A model generated the notes under the pieces. The model was not told the DNA's origin. It ran no database searches and saw only the letters and a list, made by a program, of their open reading frames with translations. The position numbers were made by a program, and so were the translations under genes. Below are positions 1-7,737 of a stretch of 64,000 bases of DNA, in pieces (positions within the stretch are counted from its first letter, which is position 1; each line of letters begins with the position of its first letter). This DNA is from Melioribacter roseus P3M-2 (GTDB taxonomy: Bacteria; Bacteroidota; Ignavibacteria; Ignavibacteriales; Melioribacteraceae), in the NCBI RefSeq assembly GCF_000279145.1, contig NC_018178.1, forward strand, positions 1,922,001 through 1,986,000, written 5' to 3'.

Positions 1-489
1 AGCCGGAGCGTCAACGAACAGAAAATTGTCTTCCTGTACGATTCACTAAATCATGTGGTTAACGAACGTGAATACATAGGAGAAAATTTAAATACCGAAA
101 AAAAATATTTTTATGACGGCAACATGCTGGCAAAGGTAATGGGATATAACGCCAAAGGCAATTTGGTAGCGGAAATCGATTATGTTTATAACGAGGAAGG
201 ATATCTGATTAAAGAAATTCAAAAAGCGGGTAGCGCGGTTAATGAAGTGGTCTATAACTATGACGAACGGGGTAATTTGATTACGGTCAGAAACAAACAA
301 ACCGTTCGTCAAATGAATTACGACAAAAACAACAACCTGATCGAGGACAAACTTTTCCTCTCGGACGGATCGCGTCAATACAGGGTAACGTTTTCATATT
401 ATAAAAACGGATTGCAGCACGAAGAAATTCGTTATGCAAACGACGAACGTCCCGCTTATCTGGCGGTTTATGAATACGAATTTTATTGA
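1..489 (+). CDS. YD-repeat-like protein, 3' part only
   Basis: The reading frame is open from the first base of the window, so the start lies upstream; a GTG at 55 is internal rather than a convincing start. The visible 162 residues contain several degenerate repeats of about 22-27 residues built on Tyr/Asp and Gly-Asn, such as YNEEGYLIKE and YNYDERGNLI. That pattern resembles YD/RHS-type or MORN-like antiparallel beta repeats of surface or secreted proteins. No catalytic motif is visible. The stop TGA overlaps the ATG of the next gene by one base, so the two are probably cotranslated. The function is unknown; no toxin domain is seen in this C-terminal part. Confidence 0.7.
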   Translation, partial: SRSVNEQKIVFLYDSLNHVVNEREYIGENLNTEKKYFYDGNMLAKVMGYNAKGNLVAEIDYVYNEEGYLIKEIQKAGSAVNEVVYNYDERGNLITVRNKQTVRQMNYDKNNNLIEDKLFLSDGSRQYRVTFSYYKNGLQHEEIRYANDERPAYLAVYEYEFY

Positions 490-1853
490 TGATTAAATTC
501 CTCTCGATAGGAGGCGCTCGGGAAGTAGGCGCCAATTCTTATTACCTTCAGATTGACGGAACGGGAATATTGCTCGACTGCGGAATTCACCCGCGCAAGA
601 AAGGACTCGATTCGCTGCCTCTGTTCGACTTGTTGGAAAATTATCCGCTTGATTTTGTGATTATATCACACGCCCATCAGGATCATGTCGGCGCTTTGCC
701 GTTTTTGATAAAGAAATTTCCGCACGTAATTATTTACACGACTCCTTATACGAAGGAATTGGTGTCCGTTACCCTTCACAATGCGGTGAATATTCTTAAG
801 AAGGAAACAAACGGAGAAGAAAACATTTCTTTTTTCACTCACGAAGAAATAGATCTTCTCGTAAGAAGCATACGCGATTACGATTATAATGAAGAATTTG
901 AACTGCGGGGTTTGAATTCCTCCGCTCAATTAAAAGGATGTTTCTTCGACGCAGGTCATATACTCGGATCGGCAATGGTGATGATAAAAACGGACGACAA
1001 AAAAATTTTGTATACGGGCGACATGAATTTGTCCGATCAATCGATTGAAATTGGAGCGGACCTCGAAGCATTGAACGATGTGGATTTTTTGATAATGGAA
1101 TCGACTTACGGCGATACCAACACGAAATTGACGGGTAATTGGGAATCGGAACGCAATCGATTCATAAACGAATTGAACAAAATTATTTCAAAAGGCGGGT
1201 CTGTTTTGATTCCCGTTTTTGCGCTAGGGAAAATGCAGGAAATGTTAATGCTGATTTATGAAGCCATAAGAAGCGGCAAACTGACAGATGCGGAAGTTTA
1301 TACCGGAGGAATCGGCAGGGAAATATCAAGCATTTATGACCGGTACCGATACGTGGTCAGAAGAAAAAATCGCGATACGGAGCTCAAACAAATTCCCCAA
1401 TCGAATTTGTATGAAATTAACGATTATAACCATTACAAAAAAAATCCTGGGTATCTGCTGGCGTCCAGCGGAATGATGCTCGAAGGCACTATGTCGTTTC
1501 AACTGGCGGAATTCTGGCTCAAACAAAAAGACTTCGCTGTTTTCGGAGTCGGATATATGGACCCCGCAACTCCGGGATATAAAATTATAAATGCAAAAAA
1601 TAATGACGCGCTGAAATTAAGAGGCGATAGGGAAATTAACGTAGAGTGCGAAATTAATCGTTTCTATTTTTCGGCGCATGCAAACAGGGACGGTCTGATA
1701 AATTTCGCAAAGAGTTTGAAACCCGAAACGGTTATTCTCGTTCACGGAGAAGAATCCGCGCAGAACTGGTTGGGTTTTCATTTGCTCGAATCCGATCCCG
1801 GCATTAAACTCTTCTCGGCGGAATTGGGAAAAGAAATCATCCTGAGGGACTAA
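489..1853 (+). CDS. MBL-fold beta-CASP ribonuclease-like hydrolase
   Basis: This 454-residue protein is a metallo-beta-lactamase-fold hydrolase of the beta-CASP branch (RNA-processing nucleases such as CPSF73/YSH1 relatives). The zinc motif HxHxDH is visible as SHAHQDHVG at about residues 60-68. It is followed by a His in DAGHILGS and an Asp in YTGDMNLSD, both expected metal ligands. The middle region carries the beta-CASP insert, and the C-terminal part has FSAHANRDG and ILVHGEES, typical of the RMMBL segment. The ATG at 489 is chosen over an in-frame TTG at 486 because it overlaps the upstream stop as TGATG. The likely role is cytoplasmic RNA processing or decay; the exact substrate cannot be told. 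Confidence 0.88.
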   Translation: MIKFLSIGGAREVGANSYYLQIDGTGILLDCGIHPRKKGLDSLPLFDLLENYPLDFVIISHAHQDHVGALPFLIKKFPHVIIYTTPYTKELVSVTLHNAVNILKKETNGEENISFFTHEEIDLLVRSIRDYDYNEEFELRGLNSSAQLKGCFFDAGHILGSAMVMIKTDDKKILYTGDMNLSDQSIEIGADLEALNDVDFLIMESTYGDTNTKLTGNWESERNRFINELNKIISKGGSVLIPVFALGKMQEMLMLIYEAIRSGKLTDAEVYTGGIGREISSIYDRYRYVVRRKNRDTELKQIPQSNLYEINDYNHYKKNPGYLLASSGMMLEGTMSFQLAEFWLKQKDFAVFGVGYMDPATPGYKIINAKNNDALKLRGDREINVECEINRFYFSAHANRDGLINFAKSLKPETVILVHGEESAQNWLGFHLLESDPGIKLFSAELGKEIILRD

Positions 1854-1913
1854 CTTTTTCATTTCAATTTTATCCGAATTAATATAACTTATGGTAGAAA
1901 TTGAAGAATTGAG

Positions 1914-2309
1914 ATGAGAAAGATTTTTTATCTATTATCGCTTGTTTCGATTATTTGCTCGTGCAGAGAGGAGCTTCCCGTCGAAGAAGAGCCGTTTTAT
2001 CCGTCGTTATTCGTCAAACCCGAAATTTTCTCTCCCGCTGAAGGCGATCTATATTATACGGGAAGTAAAATGGAGATAAAGTGGGAAATGCCAGGCAGCG
2101 TCGAAAAGGTTTATATTCGTCTGCTCAGAAAAACTGTGGTCAAAGAGATAATTTCCGCTGAGACCGAAAACGACGGTGAATTCGAATGGAATATCGACGT
2201 AAACATTAAACCTTCAATTCACTACAGAATTGAAATAGCGAATCACGACTCGCATTATCCCGTTGTTACGAGCGATTACTTTATAATAAAATCCGGTCTG
2301 GCGCCATAA
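1914..2309 (+). CDS. Small lipoprotein with Kre9/Knh1-like beta domain
   Basis: The 131-residue product starts with a short positive n-region and hydrophobic stretch ending in a Cys (LVSIICSC), a lipobox-like signal, so it is probably lipidated and exported. The mature part contains IFSPAEGDLYYTGSKMEIKW followed by a short beta-rich domain ending in SDYFIIKS. This pattern is like the Ser-Thr-rich Kre9/Knh1 (GPI-anchored-like) domain often appended to bacterial surface proteins. No catalytic residues are visible. It lies alone between the beta-CASP nuclease and the carbamoyltransferase, and its role is unknown. Confidence 0.7.
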   Translation: MRKIFYLLSLVSIICSCREELPVEEEPFYPSLFVKPEIFSPAEGDLYYTGSKMEIKWEMPGSVEKVYIRLLRKTVVKEIISAETENDGEFEWNIDVNIKPSIHYRIEIANHDSHYPVVTSDYFIIKSGLAP

Positions 2310-2369
2310 CAATCCAATTGTAAAATTGAACAAAAACCCCTAAGTTCAAATTCACAAAAAAATTTCTTC

Positions 2370-4184
2370 ATGTACATACTTGGAGTTTCGGCATATTACC
2401 ACGACAGCGCAGCCGCATTAATAAAAGACGGCGAAATTGCCGCTGCCGCTCAGGAAGAAAGATTTACGCGCAGGAAGCATGACTTCAGGTTTCCGATTAA
2501 TGCGGTTAATTTCTGTCTCGACTATACGGGAATAAAAATTTCCGACGTCGACCTGGTTGTCTATTACGACAAACCGTTTTTGAAATTCGAGCGCCTCCTG
2601 GAAACATATCTTGCTTATGCCCCAAAAGGGATCTCTTCTTTTTTGAAAGCAATGCCGATCTGGATTAAAGAAAAACTATGGATAAAAGAACAAATAAAAG
2701 ACAAACTCAATTACGACGGAAACATTCTTTTTCCCGAACATCATCAATCGCACGCAGCATCGGCATTTTTCCCTTCGCCGTTTAAGGAAGCCGCCTTCCT
2801 TACTATCGACGGCGTCGGCGAATGGACAACCACCAGCTACGGGATTGGTAAAGAAAATAAAATTACAATACTTGCCGACATTAAATTTCCTCATTCAATT
2901 GGTATGCTCTATTCGGCGTTTACTTATTATACGGGATTCAAAGTAAATTCCGGCGAGTATAAAGTAATGGGTCTGGCTCCTTACGGCGTTCCGAAATATG
3001 TTGATTTGATTTATGACAATCTTATCGATTTGAAAGACGACGGCTCATTCAAGCTAAATATGGAATATTTTAATTACTGCACCGGACTTACGATGACGAA
3101 TTCCAGATTCGATAAATTATTCGGAGGTAAACCGAGAAAACCGGAATCAAAATTAACTCAGAGAGAAATGGATCTTGCCGCTTCCGTACAGGTCGTAGTA
3201 GAAGACGTTATTTTAAAAATGGCAAGACACATTAAAAATGAAACCGGGATGAAAAAATTATGCCTTGCAGGCGGAGTAGCGTTGAACTGCGTGGCAAACG
3301 GGAAATTGCTGAGAGAAAAAATTTTCGACGATATCTGGATTCAGCCTGCCGCCGGCGATGCGGGAGGGGCTCTCGGCGCGGCTCTCTTCGGATGGCATCA
3401 ATATCTGAACAATAAAAGAATCGTCGATGAAATTAACGATTCACAAAACGGGGCGTTGCTCGGACCCCGTTTCGATAATGAATACATAGAAGAATTCCTT
3501 GTTAAAAATAAAATACCTCACGAAAAATTAAACGACGACGAAATTATTAATACAACAGCGCGATTGATTTCCGAAGGCTTTGTTATCGGCTGGTTCAAGG
3601 GGAGAATGGAATACGGACCCAGGGCTCTCGGCGCCAGGTCGATTCTGGGCGACGCCCGCAATCCGTCGATGCAAAAAAATATGAATCTTAAAATTAAGTT
3701 CAGGGAAAGCTTCAGACCTTTTGCGCCTTCCGTGCTGGAAGAAAAAGCAGCCGAGTATTTTAATATAGACCGTTCAAGTCCGTATATGCTGCTCGTAGCC
3801 GACGTTAAGGAAGAAAAAAGATTGAATCACGCCGCTGATGAAAATCTCTTTGGCATCGATAAATTAAATGTGGTTCGTTCGGTAATTCCCGCGGTTACGC
3901 ACGTCGATTATTCAGCGCGAATTCAAACGGTGGACGAAAAACGGAATTCTGATTATTATCGTTTGATTTCCAGATTTTATGAATTGACCGGGTGCCCGGT
4001 TATTGTAAACACTTCTTTTAATGTAAGAGGCGAACCGATAGTGCGGACTCCGGAAGAGGCTTACAGATGTTTTATGCGTACCAATATCGACTATCTTGTG
4101 CTGGAAAATTTTCTCCTCGACAAGAAAAATCAACCGGAATTTCAAGAGCAAAACGACTGGAGAAAAGAATTTGAGCTGGATTAA
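2370..4184 (+). CDS. NodU/CmcH-family carbamoyltransferase
   Basis: The 604-residue protein matches the NodU/CmcH/NovN O-carbamoyltransferase family over its full usual length. The N-terminus ILGVSAYYHDSAAALI is the first ATP-binding strand of the Kae1/actin-like domain. HHQSHAASAFFPSPF carries the metal-binding His residues, and AGDAGGALGAALFGWH belongs to the same domain. The C-terminal YrdC-like part contains GRMEYGPRALGARSIL. The enzyme transfers carbamoyl from carbamoyl phosphate, through carbamoyl-AMP, to a hydroxyl of a sugar or secondary metabolite; the acceptor here is unknown. The next two small genes (SxtJ-like and DUF5989-like) follow without a gap, an arrangement that suggests a membrane-associated modification unit. 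Confidence 0.92.
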   Translation: MYILGVSAYYHDSAAALIKDGEIAAAAQEERFTRRKHDFRFPINAVNFCLDYTGIKISDVDLVVYYDKPFLKFERLLETYLAYAPKGISSFLKAMPIWIKEKLWIKEQIKDKLNYDGNILFPEHHQSHAASAFFPSPFKEAAFLTIDGVGEWTTTSYGIGKENKITILADIKFPHSIGMLYSAFTYYTGFKVNSGEYKVMGLAPYGVPKYVDLIYDNLIDLKDDGSFKLNMEYFNYCTGLTMTNSRFDKLFGGKPRKPESKLTQREMDLAASVQVVVEDVILKMARHIKNETGMKKLCLAGGVALNCVANGKLLREKIFDDIWIQPAAGDAGGALGAALFGWHQYLNNKRIVDEINDSQNGALLGPRFDNEYIEEFLVKNKIPHEKLNDDEIINTTARLISEGFVIGWFKGRMEYGPRALGARSILGDARNPSMQKNMNLKIKFRESFRPFAPSVLEEKAAEYFNIDRSSPYMLLVADVKEEKRLNHAADENLFGIDKLNVVRSVIPAVTHVDYSARIQTVDEKRNSDYYRLISRFYELTGCPVIVNTSFNVRGEPIVRTPEEAYRCFMRTNIDYLVLENFLLDKKNQPEFQEQNDWRKEFELD

Positions 4185-4596
4185 AAATATAACCGAAGAG
4201 GTTAATAACCTGAAGCCGGACAATAAAGCAACCAGGAAATTTCCGTTGATCTTCGGGATAATATTTCTGTCTATATTTCTTTATTTTCAATTCGCTACAG
4301 GCCGTTCATACACTTTGTTGTTGTTTTTGGCAATACTTTCCGGGTTGGCCGGTTTTTTACCGGTCAAGACGATATACCCCGTTTATAAAATATGGATGAC
4401 AATTGCGGTTTTCCTGAGCTACTTTATGTCGAGGTTCATACTTATTGTTTTATTCTATTTTATTATTACTCCTATAGGTTTATTTCTTAGATTATTCGGA
4501 AAAGAATTTCTTGAGTTAAGATTTGATAAAGAAAAAAAATCATATTGGAATAAAAGAGAAGAGGGATATGTAAGCGATCCCGAAAAACAATATTAG
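4171..4596 (+). CDS. SxtJ-like small membrane protein
   Basis: The predicted product is 141 residues with two or three hydrophobic segments (starting FPLIFGIIFLSIFLYF, then a block ending in LFYFIITPIGLFLRLFG). The C-terminal tail SYWNKREEGY is characteristic of SxtJ-family proteins that accompany carbamoyltransferases. I place the start at TTG 4171 because a GGAGA sits seven bases upstream, within the end of the carbamoyltransferase gene, giving a 14-base overlap and translational coupling. An upstream TTG/ATG at 4096 would lengthen the overlap needlessly. It is probably an inner-membrane partner of the carbamoyltransferase; the biochemical role is not established. Confidence 0.8.
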   Translation: MSWIKNITEEVNNLKPDNKATRKFPLIFGIIFLSIFLYFQFATGRSYTLLLFLAILSGLAGFLPVKTIYPVYKIWMTIAVFLSYFMSRFILIVLFYFIITPIGLFLRLFGKEFLELRFDKEKKSYWNKREEGYVSDPEKQY

Positions 4597-4604
4597 GAGT
4601 CATT

Positions 4605-4763
4605 ATGAGTAAAATATCGATAATGAAAGAATTATGGCAATTCATGAAAGAGCGTAAAAAATGGTGGCTGATGCCGATTGTGGTGATTTTGGTTCTGCTT
4701 GGAGCTCTTCTTATTGTAACTCAAGGTTCCGCGCTGGCGCCGTTTATTTATGCTCTGTTTTAG
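4605..4763 (+). CDS. DUF5989-like single-pass membrane peptide (52 aa)
   Basis: This 52-residue ORF starts at ATG 4605 behind a perfect AGGAG at 4595-4599 that overlaps the SxtJ stop codon. The sequence is MSKISIMKELWQFMKERKKW, then a single transmembrane segment (MPIVVILVLLGALLIV), then a short tail ending FIYALF. Such peptides (DUF5989-like) sit directly behind SxtJ and NodU-type carbamoyltransferase genes in many bacteria. The amphipathic aromatic and basic N-terminus followed by one helix suggests an inner-membrane adaptor. It is easy to miss because of its size; spacing and ribosome binding site support it strongly. Confidence 0.85.
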   Translation: MSKISIMKELWQFMKERKKWWLMPIVVILVLLGALLIVTQGSALAPFIYALF

Positions 4764-4768
4764 CGACG

Positions 4769-4788
4769 TTCCCGGGATTGAGCGGGAA
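4769..4788. other. Weak hairpin after the carbamoyltransferase trio
   Basis: TTCCCG and CGGGAA flank an 8-base loop six bases after the stop of the 52-aa ORF. No U-tract follows, so it may be a weak or factor-assisted terminator or chance. Confidence 0.3.
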
Positions 4789-4823
4789 ATTAACGACGGG
4801 TCGATTATTTTCTCGTAATGTGT

Positions 4824-4831
4824 TACCTTTG
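4824..4831 (+). promoter_or_regulatory. Candidate -7 box TACCTTTG for the glycosidase cluster
   Basis: TACCTTTG fits the Bacteroidetes-type TAnnTTTG element and lies about 74 bases ahead of the GH31 start codon. No good TTTG -33 box is seen at the usual 19-base distance, so the assignment is tentative. Confidence 0.4.
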
Positions 4832-4904
4832 TAATATATTTAACCGGGCTGTTGCATATTTTTATTTCGGCGAATCATATAACAGGACAATAAAAAGGAG
4901 TAAT

Positions 4905-7730
4905 ATGAAATTTATTTTATCCGCCTTATCCTCATTTATTTTTTTATTAGCCGCATTTACTCCGGCGCAAACCGAGAGTAATAATTCATTCCAAATGAAA
5001 ACCGGTAGCGGCGCCGATACAAAACTTTTAAAAGTCGAATTCATCAATGATTACATTGTGCACGTGGTCGCTTCTCCCGCCGAGCAATTTTCCTTCAGGA
5101 AAAGTCTGATTATCGACGAAAACGTGAAACCTTCCGGCAATTTAAAGACGGAAGACAAGGGCGATTATATTTTATTATCCTCATCGGCGCTAAAAGTGAG
5201 AATCGATAAATCGACCGAGAGGATTTCTTTTTATGACCGGGACGGAAATATTATTTTGCAGGAGCATGAAAACGTTTGCAGAACTTTCGACGACTCCTAT
5301 ATTATGGGCGAAAATGTCTACAAAATCCGCCAGGTTTTCAAAGCATCTCCCGACGAAGCTTTCTACGGTTTCGGCGCTCACCAAAATGGCATTATGAACT
5401 ACAGAGACGAAGACGTCGATTTATGGCAGTATAATATCGTCGATATTATACCGTTTATGGTTTCCTCCAAAAACTACGGCATTTTGTGGGATAACTATTC
5501 CCGTACGAAATTCGGAGATTACAGGGATTATTTATCCGTAAATAAAGTGTTTAAACTGATTGCCAAAGACGACAAATCGAACGGTTTTTCGGCGGAATAT
5601 TTTGAAGATGAAAAATTTGAAAAATCAGCCATAAAAAGAATCGAAGAAAGAATTGAGCACGAGTATATCGACAAAAACGACCCTTTCCCGGAAGGCTTCG
5701 ATAAGGTTAAATCCGTAAGATGGGAAGGCTTTATTGAAAGCAATCGGGAAGGACTTCACAAACTGCGGCTCTATTGCTCGGGGTATACTAAAATGTGGAT
5801 CGACGACTCTCTTCTGGTCGATTCGTGGAGACAAAACTGGCTTCCCTGGACTCACATTATAAAGTTGGATCTGAAGAAAGGCGAAAGAAAAAAAATTAAA
5901 ATCGAGTGGATTCATTCGGGCGGATATATCGGGCTGAAAGCCCTGCCCCCATCCGGCGAAAATTATGACGGTATAATTTCTCTCCAGTCGGAGGTCGCAG
6001 ACCAAATCGATTATTACTTTGTTTACGGCAAAAACCTCGACGATGTTATTAAAGGCTACCGGTATTTAACCGGAAAAGCTCCCGTGATGCCCAAATGGGC
6101 GATGGGTTTCTGGCAGTGCAGGGAAAGATATAAAACGCAAGACGAACTCCTCGACGTTGTAAGAGAATATCGTAAAAGAAAAATTCCGATTGATAATATA
6201 GTCCAGGATTGGTTCTACTGGAAAGAAGACGACTGGGGAAGTCACGACTTCGACCCGTTGCGATTTCCCGATCCTGAAGGAATGATAAAAGAATTACACG
6301 ACAGCCTCAACGCTCATATAATGATTTCGGTGTGGCCTAAATTTTACGTGGGCACAGCTCATTTTGAAGAATTCAAAAAGAACGGCTGGCTTTATATGAG
6401 GAACGTTGAAGTGGGGGAAAAAGACTGGGTGGGACCCGGATACGTGTCAACTTTTTACGATCCGTACAGCGAGGGCGCGCGAAAATTGTACTGGAAGCAA
6501 ATTGAAAATAAATTGTTCTCAAAAGGAATCGACGCATGGTGGCTCGACGCAACCGAACCGGACATCCATTCTAACCTTTCGCCCGAAGAAACTCTCAGAA
6601 GAATGGGGCCGACGGAGCTCGGAACCTCGGCTCGTTACAGAAACACTTATTCCCTTATGAATTCGAAAGCCGTTTACGAAGGGCAGAGATTATCGAATCC
6701 CGATAAGAGAGTATTTATACTTACTAGGTCTGCATTCGCAGGTCAACAGAAATATAGCGCGGCTACATGGAGCGGAGACGTTGCAGCCAGGTGGTACGAC
6801 TTAAAGGTTCAAATTCCCGCAGGTCTCAATTTCAGTTTATCGGGCATTCCGTATTGGACTACCGATATCGGCGGTTTTGCAGTCGAACCGAGATACGAAA
6901 ATCCTTCCGAAAAAGATTTGGATGAATGGCGTGAATTAAATACGCGCTGGTTCCAGTTCGGCGCTTTCTGCCCTCTCTTTCGTTCTCACGGGCAATTCCC
7001 GTACAGGGAAATATTTAATATTTCCCCTGAAGGTCATCCCGCATACGAATCGATGGTTTATTACGATAAATTGCGTTATAGACTGATGCCTTATATTTAT
7101 TCTCTTGCGGGGATGGTTACTTTCGAAGATTATACGATTATGCGCGCTTTGATACTCGACTTCCCGAACGATAATAAGGTCTACGATATTTCAGACCAGT
7201 ATATGTTCGGTCCCGCCTTTTTGGTTAATCCCGTTACCGACTACAAAGCGCGTTCGAGAAAAGTTTATCTTCCCGAAGGAGCCGAATGGTACGATTTCTA
7301 TACGGGTAAAAAATATCCGGGTGGAAAAACAATTTCGGCGGACGCCCCTTACGAACGTATTCCGTTATTCGTAAAAGCGGGCTCCATTGTGCCTTTTGGA
7401 CCCGGCATTCAATATACCGGACAAAAACAAGCCGACACTCTTATGCTGTTTGTTTATTCGGGCAAAGACGGTTCTTTTGTGCTTTATGAAGACGAAGGAA
7501 CAAATTATAATTATGAAGAAGGACTTTATTCGACCATCGAATTCAAATACAAAGACTCCGACCGAGAACTGGTTATAGGCGAAAGAAAAGGCGAATTTCC
7601 CGGAATGCTTTCCGAAAGAATAATCAATGTCGTTTTTATAAGCCCCGATTCGCCGAGACCGTTTGATTTTAATATCAAGCCTGACCGCGCTGTAAATTAT
7701 AACGGCAAAGAAGTTAAAATAAAATTGTAA
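4905..7730 (+). CDS. Secreted GH31 alpha-xylosidase/alpha-glucosidase with PA14 insert
   Basis: The start at ATG 4905 is chosen because AAGGAG lies just upstream and the product then begins with a clean signal peptide (ends near FTPAQ). The 941-residue protein is glycoside hydrolase family 31. The nucleophile Asp548 sits in AWWLDATEPD and the acid/base Asp625 in TWSGDVAARW. A PA14 domain of about 130 residues (roughly 227-355) is inserted in the N-terminal beta domain; this PA14-in-GH31 design is known from Bacteroidetes xyloglucan alpha-xylosidases. The protein probably acts in the periplasm or outside the cell on alpha-linked xylose or glucose side chains. It heads a three-gene glycosidase set with gaps of only 7 and 10 bases, so an operon is likely. 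Confidence 0.93.
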   Translation: MKFILSALSSFIFLLAAFTPAQTESNNSFQMKTGSGADTKLLKVEFINDYIVHVVASPAEQFSFRKSLIIDENVKPSGNLKTEDKGDYILLSSSALKVRIDKSTERISFYDRDGNIILQEHENVCRTFDDSYIMGENVYKIRQVFKASPDEAFYGFGAHQNGIMNYRDEDVDLWQYNIVDIIPFMVSSKNYGILWDNYSRTKFGDYRDYLSVNKVFKLIAKDDKSNGFSAEYFEDEKFEKSAIKRIEERIEHEYIDKNDPFPEGFDKVKSVRWEGFIESNREGLHKLRLYCSGYTKMWIDDSLLVDSWRQNWLPWTHIIKLDLKKGERKKIKIEWIHSGGYIGLKALPPSGENYDGIISLQSEVADQIDYYFVYGKNLDDVIKGYRYLTGKAPVMPKWAMGFWQCRERYKTQDELLDVVREYRKRKIPIDNIVQDWFYWKEDDWGSHDFDPLRFPDPEGMIKELHDSLNAHIMISVWPKFYVGTAHFEEFKKNGWLYMRNVEVGEKDWVGPGYVSTFYDPYSEGARKLYWKQIENKLFSKGIDAWWLDATEPDIHSNLSPEETLRRMGPTELGTSARYRNTYSLMNSKAVYEGQRLSNPDKRVFILTRSAFAGQQKYSAATWSGDVAARWYDLKVQIPAGLNFSLSGIPYWTTDIGGFAVEPRYENPSEKDLDEWRELNTRWFQFGAFCPLFRSHGQFPYREIFNISPEGHPAYESMVYYDKLRYRLMPYIYSLAGMVTFEDYTIMRALILDFPNDNKVYDISDQYMFGPAFLVNPVTDYKARSRKVYLPEGAEWYDFYTGKKYPGGKTISADAPYERIPLFVKAGSIVPFGPGIQYTGQKQADTLMLFVYSGKDGSFVLYEDEGTNYNYEEGLYSTIEFKYKDSDRELVIGERKGEFPGMLSERIINVVFISPDSPRPFDFNIKPDRAVNYNGKEVKIKL

Positions 7731-7737
7731 GAGGGTC

